From assembly GCA_963698775.1 (NCBI GenBank), contig CAVOSE010000034.1, forward strand, positions 1 to 64,000: DNA of 64,000 nt, given 5' to 3'. A model generated the notes under the pieces. The model saw only the letters and a program-made list of their open reading frames with translations, searched no databases and was not told the origin of the DNA. Below, piece after piece: positions 26,252 through 35,188 of the stretch. The DNA is from Thiohalocapsa sp963698775. GTDB lineage: Bacteria > Pseudomonadota > Gammaproteobacteria > Chromatiales > Chromatiaceae. Position numbers and translations under genes: made by a program. Each line of letters begins with the position of its first letter. The stretch's first letter is position 1.

Positions 26252-28204
26252 ATGCAAGACAGATATCGCCCTGCCACCCACCCCTACCCCCTCCTCAGCC
26301 GCATCGACAGCCCGGCCGACCTGCGCGACCTGAGCAGTGCCGAACTCGGCCAACTGGCGGACGAGCTGCGCGCGTTTTTGATCGACAGCGTCGCGCGCAC
26401 CGGTGGTCACCTCGCGGCCGGGCTTGGTGTCGTGGAGCTCACCATCGGCCTGCACCACGTCTTCGACACCCCGCACGATCGCATCGTCTGGGACGTTGGC
26501 CACCAGGCCTATCCGCACAAGATCCTCACCGGCCGGCGCGAGCGTATGCACCGCATGCGCCAGAAGGGCGGCCTGTCCGGTTTTCCCAAGCGCAGCGAAA
26601 GCGACTACGACACCTTCGGCGTCGGCCACTCCAGCACCTCGATTAGCGCCGCGCTCGGCATGGCCATCGCCGCCAAGCTCAAGGGCGAGCGCCGGCAAGT
26701 CATCGCCGTCATCGGCGACGGCGCGCTCGGTGCCGGCATGGCCTTTGAGGCCCTCAATCACGGCGGCCCGCTCGACCCCGACCTGCTGGTCATCCTCAAC
26801 GACAACGACATGTCTATCAGCCCCCCGGTGGGCGCCATCAGCAGCCACCTCGCCAAACTGCTCTCCGGGCGCTTCTACACCCGCATGCGCGAAGGCAGCA
26901 AGAGCGCGCTCGCCGGGATGCCGCAGTTGCGCCAACTCGCCGGGCGCTGGGAAGAGCACATGAAGGGCATGGTCATGCCCAGCACCTACTTTGAAGAGCT
27001 CGGCTTCAACTACATCGGCCCCATCGACGGCCACGACATCGACGCCGTCGTCGCCACGCTCAAGAACATGAAAAAGATGCCCGGCCCACGGCTGCTGCAC
27101 CTGGTCACGCAAAAGGGCCACGGCTTCAAGCCCGCCGAGCACGCCCCCACCACCTACCACGGCGTTACCCCGTTCGACCGCGCCACCGGCGCCCTGCACA
27201 AAAGCAACGCCCCCAAGGTCAAGGGCAAGAGCTACACCCAAATCTTCGGCGACTGGCTGTGCGACACCGCCGCCAATGACCCGCGCCTGCTCGGCATCAC
27301 CCCCGCCATGCGCGAAGGCTCCGGTCTGGTCGAATTCGCCAACCGCTATCCCGAGCGCTACTTCGACGTCGGCATCGCCGAACAGCACGCCGTCACGCTC
27401 GCCGCCGGCATGGCCTGCGAAGGCATGAAACCCGTGGTCGCCATCTACTCGACCTTCCTGCAACGTGCCTACGACCAACTGGTGCACGACGTCTGCCTGC
27501 AAGGACTCGACGTCACCTTTGCCGTCGACCGTGCCGGCCTGGTCGGCGCCGACGGCGCCACCCATGCCGGCAGCTTCGACCTCAGCTACGCCCGTCCGCT
27601 GCCCAACCTCGTCATCGCCGCCCCCGCCGACGAAAACGAATGCCGGCAGCTCCTCACCACCGCCTACCAACACCCCGGTCCCGCCCTGGTGCGCTACCCG
27701 CGCGGCACCGGCCCCGGTGTCGCCATCGACAAACAGGCCAAGCCACTGCCCATCGGCCAGGGCGAACTGCGCCGTCAGGGCCAAGACATCGCCCTGCTCG
27801 CCTTCGGCAGCCGGGTGGCCGCCGCCGAACAGGTCGGCGAACGGCTCGGCCTCACCGTCGCCAACATGCGCTTCATCAAGCCGCTGGACGAGCTGCTGAT
27901 CCTGCAGCTGGCCGACCGTCACCGGCTGCTCGTCACCATCGAAGAGAATGCCATCGCCGGCGGCGCCGGCTCGGCAGTCTCCGAACTGCTGGCCGAGCAT
28001 GGCGTCAACGTGCACTGCTTGCACCTGGGTCTGCCCGATGTCTGCCAGGAACAGGCCGAACATGGCGAACAGCTCGCTGCTTGCGGGCTCGATGCCGCCG
28101 GGATCGAGGCGAGTGTGCGTGTGGAGATGGCGCGGCTCAGTTCGGAAAGCGCCGCGAGTCTCGGTGCCGACCGGGGCCGGTTCAACAAAATCGGTATGCA
28201 GTGA
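26252..28204 (+). CDS. dxs: 1-deoxy-D-xylulose-5-phosphate synthase
   Basis: This enzyme joins pyruvate and glyceraldehyde 3-phosphate with thiamine diphosphate as cofactor, the first step of the MEP isoprenoid pathway. The 650 residues start with the usual YPLLSRIDSPADLRDLSSAE. They contain the GGH motif (ARTGGHLAAGLGVVELTIGL), HQAYPHKILTGRRERM, the thiamine-binding GDGALGAGMAFEALN...NDND motif, and in the second half the conserved VGIAEQHAVTLAAGMACEG with the catalytic Glu. They end with a typical transketolase C-terminal domain. An ATG at 26222 gives ten more residues; neither start has a good ribosome site. It follows bphP by 160 bases. Supply of isoprenoids for carotenoids and the phytyl or geranylgeranyl tail makes this neighbour of ppsR-bphP meaningful. 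Its stop overlaps the next gene's start (ATGA). Confidence 0.97.
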   Translation: MQDRYRPATHPYPLLSRIDSPADLRDLSSAELGQLADELRAFLIDSVARTGGHLAAGLGVVELTIGLHHVFDTPHDRIVWDVGHQAYPHKILTGRRERMHRMRQKGGLSGFPKRSESDYDTFGVGHSSTSISAALGMAIAAKLKGERRQVIAVIGDGALGAGMAFEALNHGGPLDPDLLVILNDNDMSISPPVGAISSHLAKLLSGRFYTRMREGSKSALAGMPQLRQLAGRWEEHMKGMVMPSTYFEELGFNYIGPIDGHDIDAVVATLKNMKKMPGPRLLHLVTQKGHGFKPAEHAPTTYHGVTPFDRATGALHKSNAPKVKGKSYTQIFGDWLCDTAANDPRLLGITPAMREGSGLVEFANRYPERYFDVGIAEQHAVTLAAGMACEGMKPVVAIYSTFLQRAYDQLVHDVCLQGLDVTFAVDRAGLVGADGATHAGSFDLSYARPLPNLVIAAPADENECRQLLTTAYQHPGPALVRYPRGTGPGVAIDKQAKPLPIGQGELRRQGQDIALLAFGSRVAAAEQVGERLGLTVANMRFIKPLDELLILQLADRHRLLVTIEENAIAGGAGSAVSELLAEHGVNVHCLHLGLPDVCQEQAEHGEQLAACGLDAAGIEASVRVEMARLSSESAASLGADRGRFNKIGMQ

Positions 28205-29616
28205 TGATGCGCCGAGCCGTCGTCGCCGTGTCGGGCGCGGCGGTGATGTTCGCTTTGAGTCTGCCCTGGTGGTTGGGTCTGCACGCGGAGCATCGATACA
28301 AGGATGCGGTTGCGGGACTCTCCGCTGCGGGCTATCGCATCGTCCAGACCACCTATCGACGCGACTGGCTGGAATCAACGGCGTTGCTGGTGATCGCGCC
28401 GCCGGTTGGCGATACCGCTGAACCGCCGCGATTACAGATTGCCAGCCGCATCGGGCATGGCCCGGGCGCCGACGGCCTGCTGCGATGGCCGCCCGCACTG
28501 GTCACGGCGCGAAGCAGGGTCACGGTCGTTGGCGGGCCCCGCCAGCTGCCGCCGCTGCTCGCGCACACTGCGCTCGAAGCGGGCGGAGCCTTGGCCGCGA
28601 CGCTGCGCCTGCCGGGTATCACCTACTCCGGCCGTGCGGGCAGGCTGCACTTGGTCGACGGTTACGGCGAACTGCGGCTCAGTCACGATGGCGATGGGTG
28701 GCGGGGTCGCGGCGAGCTGCCGCTCCTGGATGCGACCGATGTCGCCGGTCGGACCTTGCTGTTGCAAGGTCTGGGCTGGCAATTCGATCTGGATGCGGTC
28801 ACCACGGGTATTCCGCTCGGTGAGGCCAAATTGACCCTGAAGGCGTTGCGGCTGGATGCAAGCATGGACCGACCGCCCATTGATATCGCTGGCGCGCACA
28901 TGCATCTGGAGGCGGCCGTTGATGCGAGTCACGCACATGCCAACGTGGAGATTCGAATCGATCAGCTCAGGCTCAGCGGCTCGGCCTTTGCCCCATCGCG
29001 GTTACAACTGGCGCTGACCGGCATCGATGCGCCGTCACTGACGGCGTTGCTCACCGGGCTGCGGCAACTCGATGCGCGCGATCTACCCGAGTCCATGCGT
29101 GGTCTGGCGATCGGTACGCTGCTGACCCAGTCGTTGCCCGCACTGCTATCCGCGACACCGCGCCTCGAACTAACGAGCCTGGAGTTGACAACGCCGTTCG
29201 GCGCGGTAACGGCCAAGGCCCATCTGACATTGTCCGATGGCATGGAGCCTGGTGTTGGGTCCAATGCGCTGCCGGGCGCTGGTCTCGTTGTCGTGCAGCC
29301 ATTGATGTGGCTGCAGCGCCTGTCTGGCGAGGCCCAGGCGTCCGCTCCGCAGGCGTTGGTGCTCCAATTGTTGGTCGATGATCAGCGGCGACGCGTTCAA
29401 CGCGAGTTGCAACATCGTGGGGAACGCACTGAACCGCTGCCGACGCGACTCGAAGAGGAAGTGGAGGCGGCGGCCCAAGCGTCTCTGTCGTCTCTGATCC
29501 GTGGCCATTGGCTGGTGTCGGACCGCGGTCGACTGTATGCGTCGGCGGTGCTCGACGGGGGGCTGCTCATCCTGAACGGGAGGCCACTGCCAATCAATGG
29601 CTTGGCGGGGTCCTGA
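28204..29616 (+). CDS. DUF945 (YdgA-like) protein
   Basis: The protein has 470 residues. An N-terminal hydrophobic segment (VVAVSGAAVMFALSLPWWLG) would anchor it in the inner membrane. The rest is a repetitive beta-rich periplasmic domain with TYRRDWLESTALLVIAPPVG near the start, the Y-x-R-x-W-F/L-x-S pattern common to the YdgA/DUF945 group. The C-terminal part is helical with an acidic stretch (LPTRLEEEVEAAAQASLSSL) and a final segment resembling DUF945 ends (LIRGHWLVSDRGRLYASAVL). Function unknown; E. coli YdgA is a membrane-linked protein without an agreed role. The ATG shares bases with the TGA of dxs, so translation is likely coupled. Confidence 0.75.
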   Translation: MMRRAVVAVSGAAVMFALSLPWWLGLHAEHRYKDAVAGLSAAGYRIVQTTYRRDWLESTALLVIAPPVGDTAEPPRLQIASRIGHGPGADGLLRWPPALVTARSRVTVVGGPRQLPPLLAHTALEAGGALAATLRLPGITYSGRAGRLHLVDGYGELRLSHDGDGWRGRGELPLLDATDVAGRTLLLQGLGWQFDLDAVTTGIPLGEAKLTLKALRLDASMDRPPIDIAGAHMHLEAAVDASHAHANVEIRIDQLRLSGSAFAPSRLQLALTGIDAPSLTALLTGLRQLDARDLPESMRGLAIGTLLTQSLPALLSATPRLELTSLELTTPFGAVTAKAHLTLSDGMEPGVGSNALPGAGLVVVQPLMWLQRLSGEAQASAPQALVLQLLVDDQRRRVQRELQHRGERTEPLPTRLEEEVEAAAQASLSSLIRGHWLVSDRGRLYASAVLDGGLLILNGRPLPINGLAGS

Positions 29617-29739
29617 CCGCGGCCCCAAGTGCTGGCGAAATGACCACCCAGGCCCGCTATTCCCTCTGAATCCGCGCCGCCAGTCCGTCGTCGTCGCATT
29701 CTGACATTCCCGACGAATAGTGCCACAGGAGACTCCCCC

Positions 29740-30519
29740 ATGCTTCGCGTCGAACCGATCTCTGCCTTTGACGACAACTACATCTGGTTGCTGCGGGAGG
29801 GAGACGGTGTCCGGGTGGCCGTGGTCGATCCTGGCGATGCCGATCCGGTGATTTCGCGCCTGGGTTCGGAAGGGCTAGAACTGGCCGCGATCCTGATCAC
29901 GCATCATCACCAGGACCACATCGGTGGCGTTGCCGATCTGCTCAGTCAATGGCCGGATGCGTTGGTCACCGCGCCCGAGGATCGGCGCATCGGCCTCGCC
30001 ACCCGCGTCGTCGGTGAGGGTGATCAGGTCTCGATTCCCGGGTTTGAGACGCGGTTCGACGTGATCGAAGTGCCGGGGCACACCGCGACCCACATTGCCT
30101 ATCTCGCCGACGGCGCGCTGTTCTGCGGCGATACGCTGTTTGCCGCCGGTTGCGGCCGGGTCTTCGACGGTACCTTCGAACAATTGGCCGCGTCGCTGCG
30201 GCGCATCAGCGCGCTTCCGCCACGGACGCTGTGCTACTGCGCGCACGAATACACGTTGGCCAACCTGGGCTTTGCCGCCTGGGTCGAGCCGGACAGCGCC
30301 GCGCTGGCGCAACGTACCGCGCAGGCCAAGCGTCTGCGCGACACCGGCCTGCCCACGGTGCCGTCGGAACTGGCCCTGGAATTGGCGACCAATCCCTTTC
30401 TACGTACCGCTGAACCCGACGTAATCGCTGCGGCCGAGCGGTTCGCCGGAGGGAACCGTAGGGATCAGACCGCGGTGTTTACCGCGCTTCGACGCTGGAA
30501 GGATGAGCGCTACGATTGA
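29740..30519 (+). CDS. gloB: Hydroxyacylglutathione hydrolase (glyoxalase II)
   Basis: Metallo-beta-lactamase-fold enzyme that hydrolyses S-lactoylglutathione to D-lactate and glutathione, the second step of methylglyoxal detoxification. The 259 residues carry the THHHQDH metal motif (His55, His57, Asp59, His60), the later metal ligands in VIEVPGHTATHIAYLADGAL and LFCGDTLFAAGCGRVFDGTF, and the C-terminal substrate-binding helices with CYCAHEYTLANLGFAAWVEP. This last motif, with its His and Tyr, is diagnostic of glyoxalase II. Length and ending (FTALRRWKDERYD) fit the family. A ribosome site (AGGAGA) lies about 9 bases upstream of the ATG. Confidence 0.95.
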   Translation: MLRVEPISAFDDNYIWLLREGDGVRVAVVDPGDADPVISRLGSEGLELAAILITHHHQDHIGGVADLLSQWPDALVTAPEDRRIGLATRVVGEGDQVSIPGFETRFDVIEVPGHTATHIAYLADGALFCGDTLFAAGCGRVFDGTFEQLAASLRRISALPPRTLCYCAHEYTLANLGFAAWVEPDSAALAQRTAQAKRLRDTGLPTVPSELALELATNPFLRTAEPDVIAAAERFAGGNRRDQTAVFTALRRWKDERYD

Positions 30520-30650
30520 ACGCTGCGTTTGTCGTTAGCCCTTGGTCTCGGGTCTGGCGATCGCTTGAAGATCCCGCACTAGGATAGGCGCATGCCTCGA
30601 CTTGCATACGCTTCTAGCCGTGTTTATGCACAATTGGTTCGATCTTCGTC

Positions 30651-31847
30651 ATGAGCCCAATGCCCAAAGAGCCCTCGTTGGGTCCCCTGCCGCTGGATCG
30701 ACGTCTGCCCGATGATGCCTGGGCCTGGGTCGATCGCCATGTCCTCACGGTATCGAAGGTGCGTCTGCCCGTTGCGGATGCCGCCGGTCGGGTGCTTGCG
30801 GTAACGGTCCGCGCGAAGAGCGACGTGCCCGCAGCCCCGCTGGCCGCTGGTGATGGTTATGCCGTCGTCGCAGCCTCCACCGTCGGCGCCAGCGCCTATA
30901 ACCCGCTGACGCTGAGGGGCCGCGAGCCTGGTGCCGCTGGCGGGCACCGGGCCGCGCTTAAACCTGTTGACGCGGAGCTGGTGCTGCGCGGGCAGGTGCT
31001 GCCGCTGGGTGCCGATGCGGTCTTGTCGCTGGAGGATGCCGAACTGGGCGCCGATGGCATTGAGGTCTATGCAACGGTCGCGTCCGGTGAGCACGTCAGC
31101 CCGGTAGGCGACGAATACGTAGACGGTGAAGCCGTGCTTCACCCAGGCACGCCGCTGCGCCCCCAGGATCTTGCGATGCTGCGTCTGCTTGGCTGCGCCT
31201 CGATCGACGTGGTGCGCCCACCGCGAGTGGGGCTGGTGTCGAGTCGGGCCGCGGCGGACGATGTCAACGGCGACATGCTGCGTGCGTTGATTGGGCGCGA
31301 CGGCGGCGAGGTCGTCTTCCACGACTACGCCGGCGGCGACCCGGAGCGACTCGGCCAATGCTTGGCGGCGGATGCCTTGGACCTGGTGGTCTGTATTGGC
31401 GGCACCGGTCTCGGCAGCAACGATCTGTCGCCGGCCGTGCTGGCGGGCGTAGGCCGCGTGGATATCCGCGGCGTTGCCATCGCACCCGGCGATACATTGA
31501 CCTTGGGGTACATCGGGACGATGCCGGTCTGTTTACTACCTGGGCCACCGTTGGCCTGCTTCTGTGCTTACGAACTATTGCTTGGAAGGCTGGTGCGAAG
31601 GCTCGCGGGCCGTCACCCGGAGTGGCCCCATCCGGTCGTGGAAGCCACCTTGGCGCGCAAGATTGCGTCGCCATTGGGAAGCTTGCAGCTGTGTCGGGTG
31701 CGTCTGCGCGATGGGCTTGTCGAGCCCCTGGATCTGACCGGTGATCGGCGGCTGCGTAGCGCCGTCGACGCGGACGGCTGCGTGCTCGTGCCGCTGCAGT
31801 CTGAGGGCTACCCGGAGGGCGAGCGGGTGCGGGTGTTTCTATTTTGA
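30651..31847 (+). CDS. MoeA-like protein with a degenerate active site
   Basis: The 398 residues keep the four-domain outline of MoeA, the enzyme that inserts molybdate into adenylated molybdopterin. Several conserved sites are changed. The usual SAMDGYA reads AAGDGYAVVA (Asp kept). The STGDE.V motif is replaced by SSRAAADDVNGDML. SGG.S.G..D reads IGGTGLGSNDLS, I.PGKP reads IAPGDTLTL, and LPGNPVS reads LPGPPLACFC. The C-terminal beta domain is present (LCRVRLRDGLVEPLDLTGDR). The gene lies 17 bases upstream of a second moeA and should be co-transcribed with it. It may be a partner subunit or a specialised paralogue; I would not assume full catalytic activity. An AUG at 30660 is a possible alternative start. 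Confidence 0.82.
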   Translation: MSPMPKEPSLGPLPLDRRLPDDAWAWVDRHVLTVSKVRLPVADAAGRVLAVTVRAKSDVPAAPLAAGDGYAVVAASTVGASAYNPLTLRGREPGAAGGHRAALKPVDAELVLRGQVLPLGADAVLSLEDAELGADGIEVYATVASGEHVSPVGDEYVDGEAVLHPGTPLRPQDLAMLRLLGCASIDVVRPPRVGLVSSRAAADDVNGDMLRALIGRDGGEVVFHDYAGGDPERLGQCLAADALDLVVCIGGTGLGSNDLSPAVLAGVGRVDIRGVAIAPGDTLTLGYIGTMPVCLLPGPPLACFCAYELLLGRLVRRLAGRHPEWPHPVVEATLARKIASPLGSLQLCRVRLRDGLVEPLDLTGDRRLRSAVDADGCVLVPLQSEGYPEGERVRVFLF

Positions 31848-31864
31848 CAGCCGGGGGAGAGCGC

Positions 31865-33871
31865 ATGATCGACGCCCGCAGTATGGCGGACAAACGCAAC
31901 GCCGCACGCCAACGGCAGTTCTTGGATGTGGCCACCGCGGAGGAGGCGGCGAGCCGATTTCAGGCCGTGCTGCGGCTAGCGCCTATCGGCGTCGAGGTGG
32001 TTCCGCTGGCGGCACTGTTGGGTCGGGTGCTCGGCGAGGACGTGGTCGCGCCGGTGGACGTGCCCGGCTTCGATCGCGCCAATGTCGACGGCTTTGCGGT
32101 GCGCGCCGACGACATCGCCGGCGCCACCGATGCCGCGCCGGCGGTGCTGCAACTGACCGGCGAGGTGCTGACCCCCGGTGTCGAACCGAGCCTCACCGTG
32201 CAACCGGGGCAGGCGACGCTGATCGCCACCGGCGGCATGCTGCCCCGCGGTGCCGATGCCGTCGTATTGGTGGAGGATTCCGACCTTGCGGACGATAACC
32301 CGGCGGCGGTTCGAGCAAATGAACCAAACGGCGATGGCGTGCAGGCCGTTGCAATTCGCTGCCCGGTGGCGTCCGGCGCCTTTGTGTCTTTCGCCGGCAC
32401 CGATGTCGGCCGTGGTGAGACCGTGCTGCGCGCCGGTCAGTTGCTCAGCTCCCGCGAGATCGGCGTGCTGGCGGCGCTGGGGCTGGCCGAGGTGCCGGTC
32501 TATCGGCGTCCGCGGGTGGCTGTGATCTCCACTGGCGATGAGATCGTTGCGCCCGGCGAGCCCCTGACGGCCGGCGGCGTTTACGACTCCAACGGCGCCA
32601 TCGTCGCCGCCGCGGTGGAGGAACTCGGCTGTGAGGCGGTCCGGCTCGGCGCCGTAGCGGATTCCGGGGCGGCGTTGAGTGCGGTGCTGGAACGCGCGCT
32701 GGATTGCGATGCCGTGATCCTGTCCGGCGGCACCTCGAAGGGCGCCGGCGATCTGTCCTACGAGGTGGTCAGCGGGTTGACCGACCCCGGCATCGTCGTG
32801 CACGGCGTTGCCATCAAGCCGGGCAAGCCGCTGTGCCTGGCCGCGACCGGCGGCAAGCCGGTGGTGATCCTGCCGGGCTTTCCGACCTCGGCCATCTTCA
32901 CCTTTCATCAATTCGTCGCGCCGGTGCTGAGCCGGCTCGCCGGCCGCTCCGGCGCCGCGAACCGGCACAGCATCGACGCCAAGTTGGCATTGCGCGCCAA
33001 CTCCGAGCGCGGTCGCACCGAATTCCTGCTGGTGGGCCTGATGCCCAACGACGATGGCCTGGCCGCCTATCCCAGCGGCAAGGGGTCCGGTGCCGTCACG
33101 GCCTTTAGTCAAGCGGACGGCTATGTGGTGATTCCGGCCCAGACCGAACGGCTGGCGGCCGGTACCCCGGTGCAGGTGCATCTGATCGCCGAGCACTTGG
33201 AGCCCGCGGATCTGGTCACCATCGGCAGCCATTGTGTCGGACTCGACTACCTGCTCGGTCGGCTGCAGGCCGAGGGCTACAGCACCAAGTCCCTGCATGT
33301 GGGCAGCCAAGGGGGACTCGCCGCCGCCCGCCGCGGCGAATGCGATCTCGGCGGCATCCACCTGATGCATCCGGACACCGGCCTCTACAACCAGGACTAT
33401 GTAACCGACGCGCTGCAACTGATCACCGGCTATCGCCGCATGCAGGGCGTCGTGTTCCGACCGGATGATCCGCGCTTCAGCAACCGCGAGACGGCGCGGG
33501 ATGCGGTCGCCGCGGCGCTGGCCGATCGCGACTGCGTGATGGTGAACCGCAATGCCGGCAGCGGCACGCGCATCCTGATCGATGGCCTGCTCGGCGAGGC
33601 TCGCCCCACCGGCTATGCGATTCAGACCAAATCGCACAATGCCGTCGCCAGCGCCGTTGCCCAGGGCCGGGCGGATTGGGGCCTGGCCATCGACACCGTC
33701 GCGCGCCTGTACGGGCTCGGCTTCCTGCCGTTGCAGGAGGAGCATTACGATTTCGTGGTGCCGCGCTCGCGTCTGCAACGCCCCGCGCTGCGCCGGCTGT
33801 TGGAGATGCTCGACGAGGATGACACGCGAGCCGGCTTGAGCGACTTGGGGTTTCGGCTCGATGCCCGATGA
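31865..33871 (+). CDS. moeA: MoeA fused to a periplasmic-binding-like domain
   Basis: The 668 residues make a complete MoeA (about 1-440) followed by a substrate-binding-protein-like domain (about 450-660). MoeA marks are FDRANVDGFAVRADD, LIATGGMLPRGADAVVLVED, VISTGDEIVAPGEPLTAGGV with the following YDSN, ILSGGTSKGAGDLSYEVVSG, VAIKPGKPLCLAATGGKPVV and LPGFPTSAIFTF. The C-terminal domain shows VTIGSHCVGLDYLLGRLQAE, LGGIHLMHPDTGLYNQDYVT and NRNAGSGTRILIDGLLGEAR, the COG1910 pattern related to molybdate- or tungstate-binding proteins but without a signal peptide, so cytoplasmic. Such fusions may sense or hold the oxyanion used for cofactor loading (inference). The ATG at 31865 has GGGGGAG just upstream. 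Confidence 0.92.
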   Translation: MIDARSMADKRNAARQRQFLDVATAEEAASRFQAVLRLAPIGVEVVPLAALLGRVLGEDVVAPVDVPGFDRANVDGFAVRADDIAGATDAAPAVLQLTGEVLTPGVEPSLTVQPGQATLIATGGMLPRGADAVVLVEDSDLADDNPAAVRANEPNGDGVQAVAIRCPVASGAFVSFAGTDVGRGETVLRAGQLLSSREIGVLAALGLAEVPVYRRPRVAVISTGDEIVAPGEPLTAGGVYDSNGAIVAAAVEELGCEAVRLGAVADSGAALSAVLERALDCDAVILSGGTSKGAGDLSYEVVSGLTDPGIVVHGVAIKPGKPLCLAATGGKPVVILPGFPTSAIFTFHQFVAPVLSRLAGRSGAANRHSIDAKLALRANSERGRTEFLLVGLMPNDDGLAAYPSGKGSGAVTAFSQADGYVVIPAQTERLAAGTPVQVHLIAEHLEPADLVTIGSHCVGLDYLLGRLQAEGYSTKSLHVGSQGGLAAARRGECDLGGIHLMHPDTGLYNQDYVTDALQLITGYRRMQGVVFRPDDPRFSNRETARDAVAAALADRDCVMVNRNAGSGTRILIDGLLGEARPTGYAIQTKSHNAVASAVAQGRADWGLAIDTVARLYGLGFLPLQEEHYDFVVPRSRLQRPALRRLLEMLDEDDTRAGLSDLGFRLDAR

Positions 33872-34002
33872 GATGCGCGACCGCTGAATTGCACGCGTCG
33901 GTCTGCGCTGGGAGCGCCGGTTTTTCAACCGGCGCCTGTTGCGGGTGCGTCGTCACCGGCGGATTGCGCCGCAATGGCCCGAACAATCTCACCGCCAACG
34001 GG

Positions 34003-34866
34003 TCACTGGCTAGGTGACCCGCTCGGAGGGCCGGACTCGGGCTCGGTCCCGGTGTCGAAGATGTCCGTTGCCGCGGCCGCGATTGCCGCGCGTCGCAGCC
34101 AGAGCCGTAGCAGGGCAGGCTCGGCACATTGCTCGATGCGCGCCTGTACAACAGCTTCGGCGGGCAACCCGCGACCGTCGAGCACGGCGAGCACCGCGCC
34201 GCGCAAGCCGATGAGTTCGCCTTCCGCCATACCCTCGGCTTTGCCCTCAGCCTTACCTTCGGCTTTGCCCTGGCCACGCACCTCGTCCAGATTGGCGTAG
34301 CCGCGGCGCTGCAACAGGTTGCGCAGGGCCACGCCCTCCGCCGCGTCGCTGTCGTACAGGGCCTCCACCGGGATGGCGTTGCGTAGGATGCCAGGGGCCT
34401 CCAGCAACTCACCGGGATAGGCCGTGCGCGTGGGCTCGTCCGGTCGATGCAGTTCTACCCGGCGCGGACCGGTGAGCCGTACCACCCAGATGTGCCGGGT
34501 GCCGGCCGCCAGCAGTTCCTCGATCTTCAAGGCCAAATCGGCCTCGTCCTGACCGGTATCGGCGTATTCCACCGCGAGCGGCGGCGCGCCGGCGACCCAG
34601 CCGGGCGCATCCGGCACGTTGCCGACGGCGACATCCGGGGCGCGTAGGGTGCCGGGATCCGGCGTGAAGCCGGTGTCGACGCCGGCGGAGGTCACGTCCG
34701 GATCGGTCCCCAGCGCGAGGCCGCCGATCAGGTTGGCCTTGGAGCCTCGGCCGCCGGTGGGAAGACACTCCACCGGATGGCCGTTGGACAGTTCATAGGG
34801 ATCGCCGGAGCGGAGTTGATCGGCGCGGAACGGGCCGCGCACATGACGCATATTGGGTTTTTTCAT
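34003..34866 (-). CDS. Uma2-family (PD-(D/E)XK-like) protein with an AEGK repeat
   Basis: The 287 residues contain the Uma2/DUF820 nuclease-like fold: TLRAPDVAVGNV (first acidic residue), LAVEYADTGQDEADLALKIE (Glu, Asp and Lys of the putative active site) and LLAAGTRHIWVVRLTGPRRV. These proteins are widespread in cyanobacteria and some gammaproteobacteria; their substrate is not established. After the domain comes a repeat of the four-residue unit AEGK (GKAEGKAEGKAEGMAEGE), then a helical C-terminus and an acidic Gly/Pro tail. The repeat is a DNA-level 12-base unit and may vary in copy number. No toxin, antitoxin or transposase partner is seen nearby. Confidence 0.75.
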   Translation of the reverse strand: MKKPNMRHVRGPFRADQLRSGDPYELSNGHPVECLPTGGRGSKANLIGGLALGTDPDVTSAGVDTGFTPDPGTLRAPDVAVGNVPDAPGWVAGAPPLAVEYADTGQDEADLALKIEELLAAGTRHIWVVRLTGPRRVELHRPDEPTRTAYPGELLEAPGILRNAIPVEALYDSDAAEGVALRNLLQRRGYANLDEVRGQGKAEGKAEGKAEGMAEGELIGLRGAVLAVLDGRGLPAEAVVQARIEQCAEPALLRLWLRRAAIAAAATDIFDTGTEPESGPPSGSPSQ

Positions 34867-35188
34867 CGCGATGCTCCATCGACATCGAACACCATGTCCG
34901 TTCTACCCCGGTCGGGTGCCAGCGTCCAGTATGCGATGCTCGGCTGCCCGGAGCCCAACATTACCCATCACAATGCTAGCGAGGCGCCGCCTCAGACCGA
35001 CGATTCGTGATCATCGGTATCGGTATCGAAATCGGTATCGGTATCGAAACGAGCGGCAAGCGACCCGACCCCGACCCCGACCCCGAGGACCCTTGCCGGT
35101 CCTAGGCTGAGTCGAAACTTGACTCATCTGCAAGCATTCGGCGCCCTCAAGCAATCTCGCCCTCGAGCAATCTAGATCAATGCGCAGG
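34867..35188. other. Intergenic region with short tandem repeats
   Basis: About 320 bases between the Uma2 gene (which reads away from it) and the end of batD. It contains two kinds of short tandem repeat (listed separately) and no supported gene. No terminator-like stem with a T-run follows batD. Confidence 0.5.
35013..35048. repeat. Tandem repeat, two exact copies of an 18-base unit
   Basis: ATCGGTATCGGTATCGAA occurs twice in a row (35013-35030 and 35031-35048), itself built from the hexamer ATCGGT. A second simple repeat, CCCCGA repeated, follows at about 35065-35086. Both are noncoding. Confidence 0.9.

Noticed and set aside
26171..28498. A 775-residue open frame antisense to dxs
   Set aside because: It lies opposite a well-conserved gene, is Gly/Val/Asp-rich without motifs, and arises from GC-rich codon bias.
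31976..33928. A 650-residue open frame antisense to moeA
   Set aside because: Same reason; the plus-strand protein has all MoeA motifs, the antisense none.
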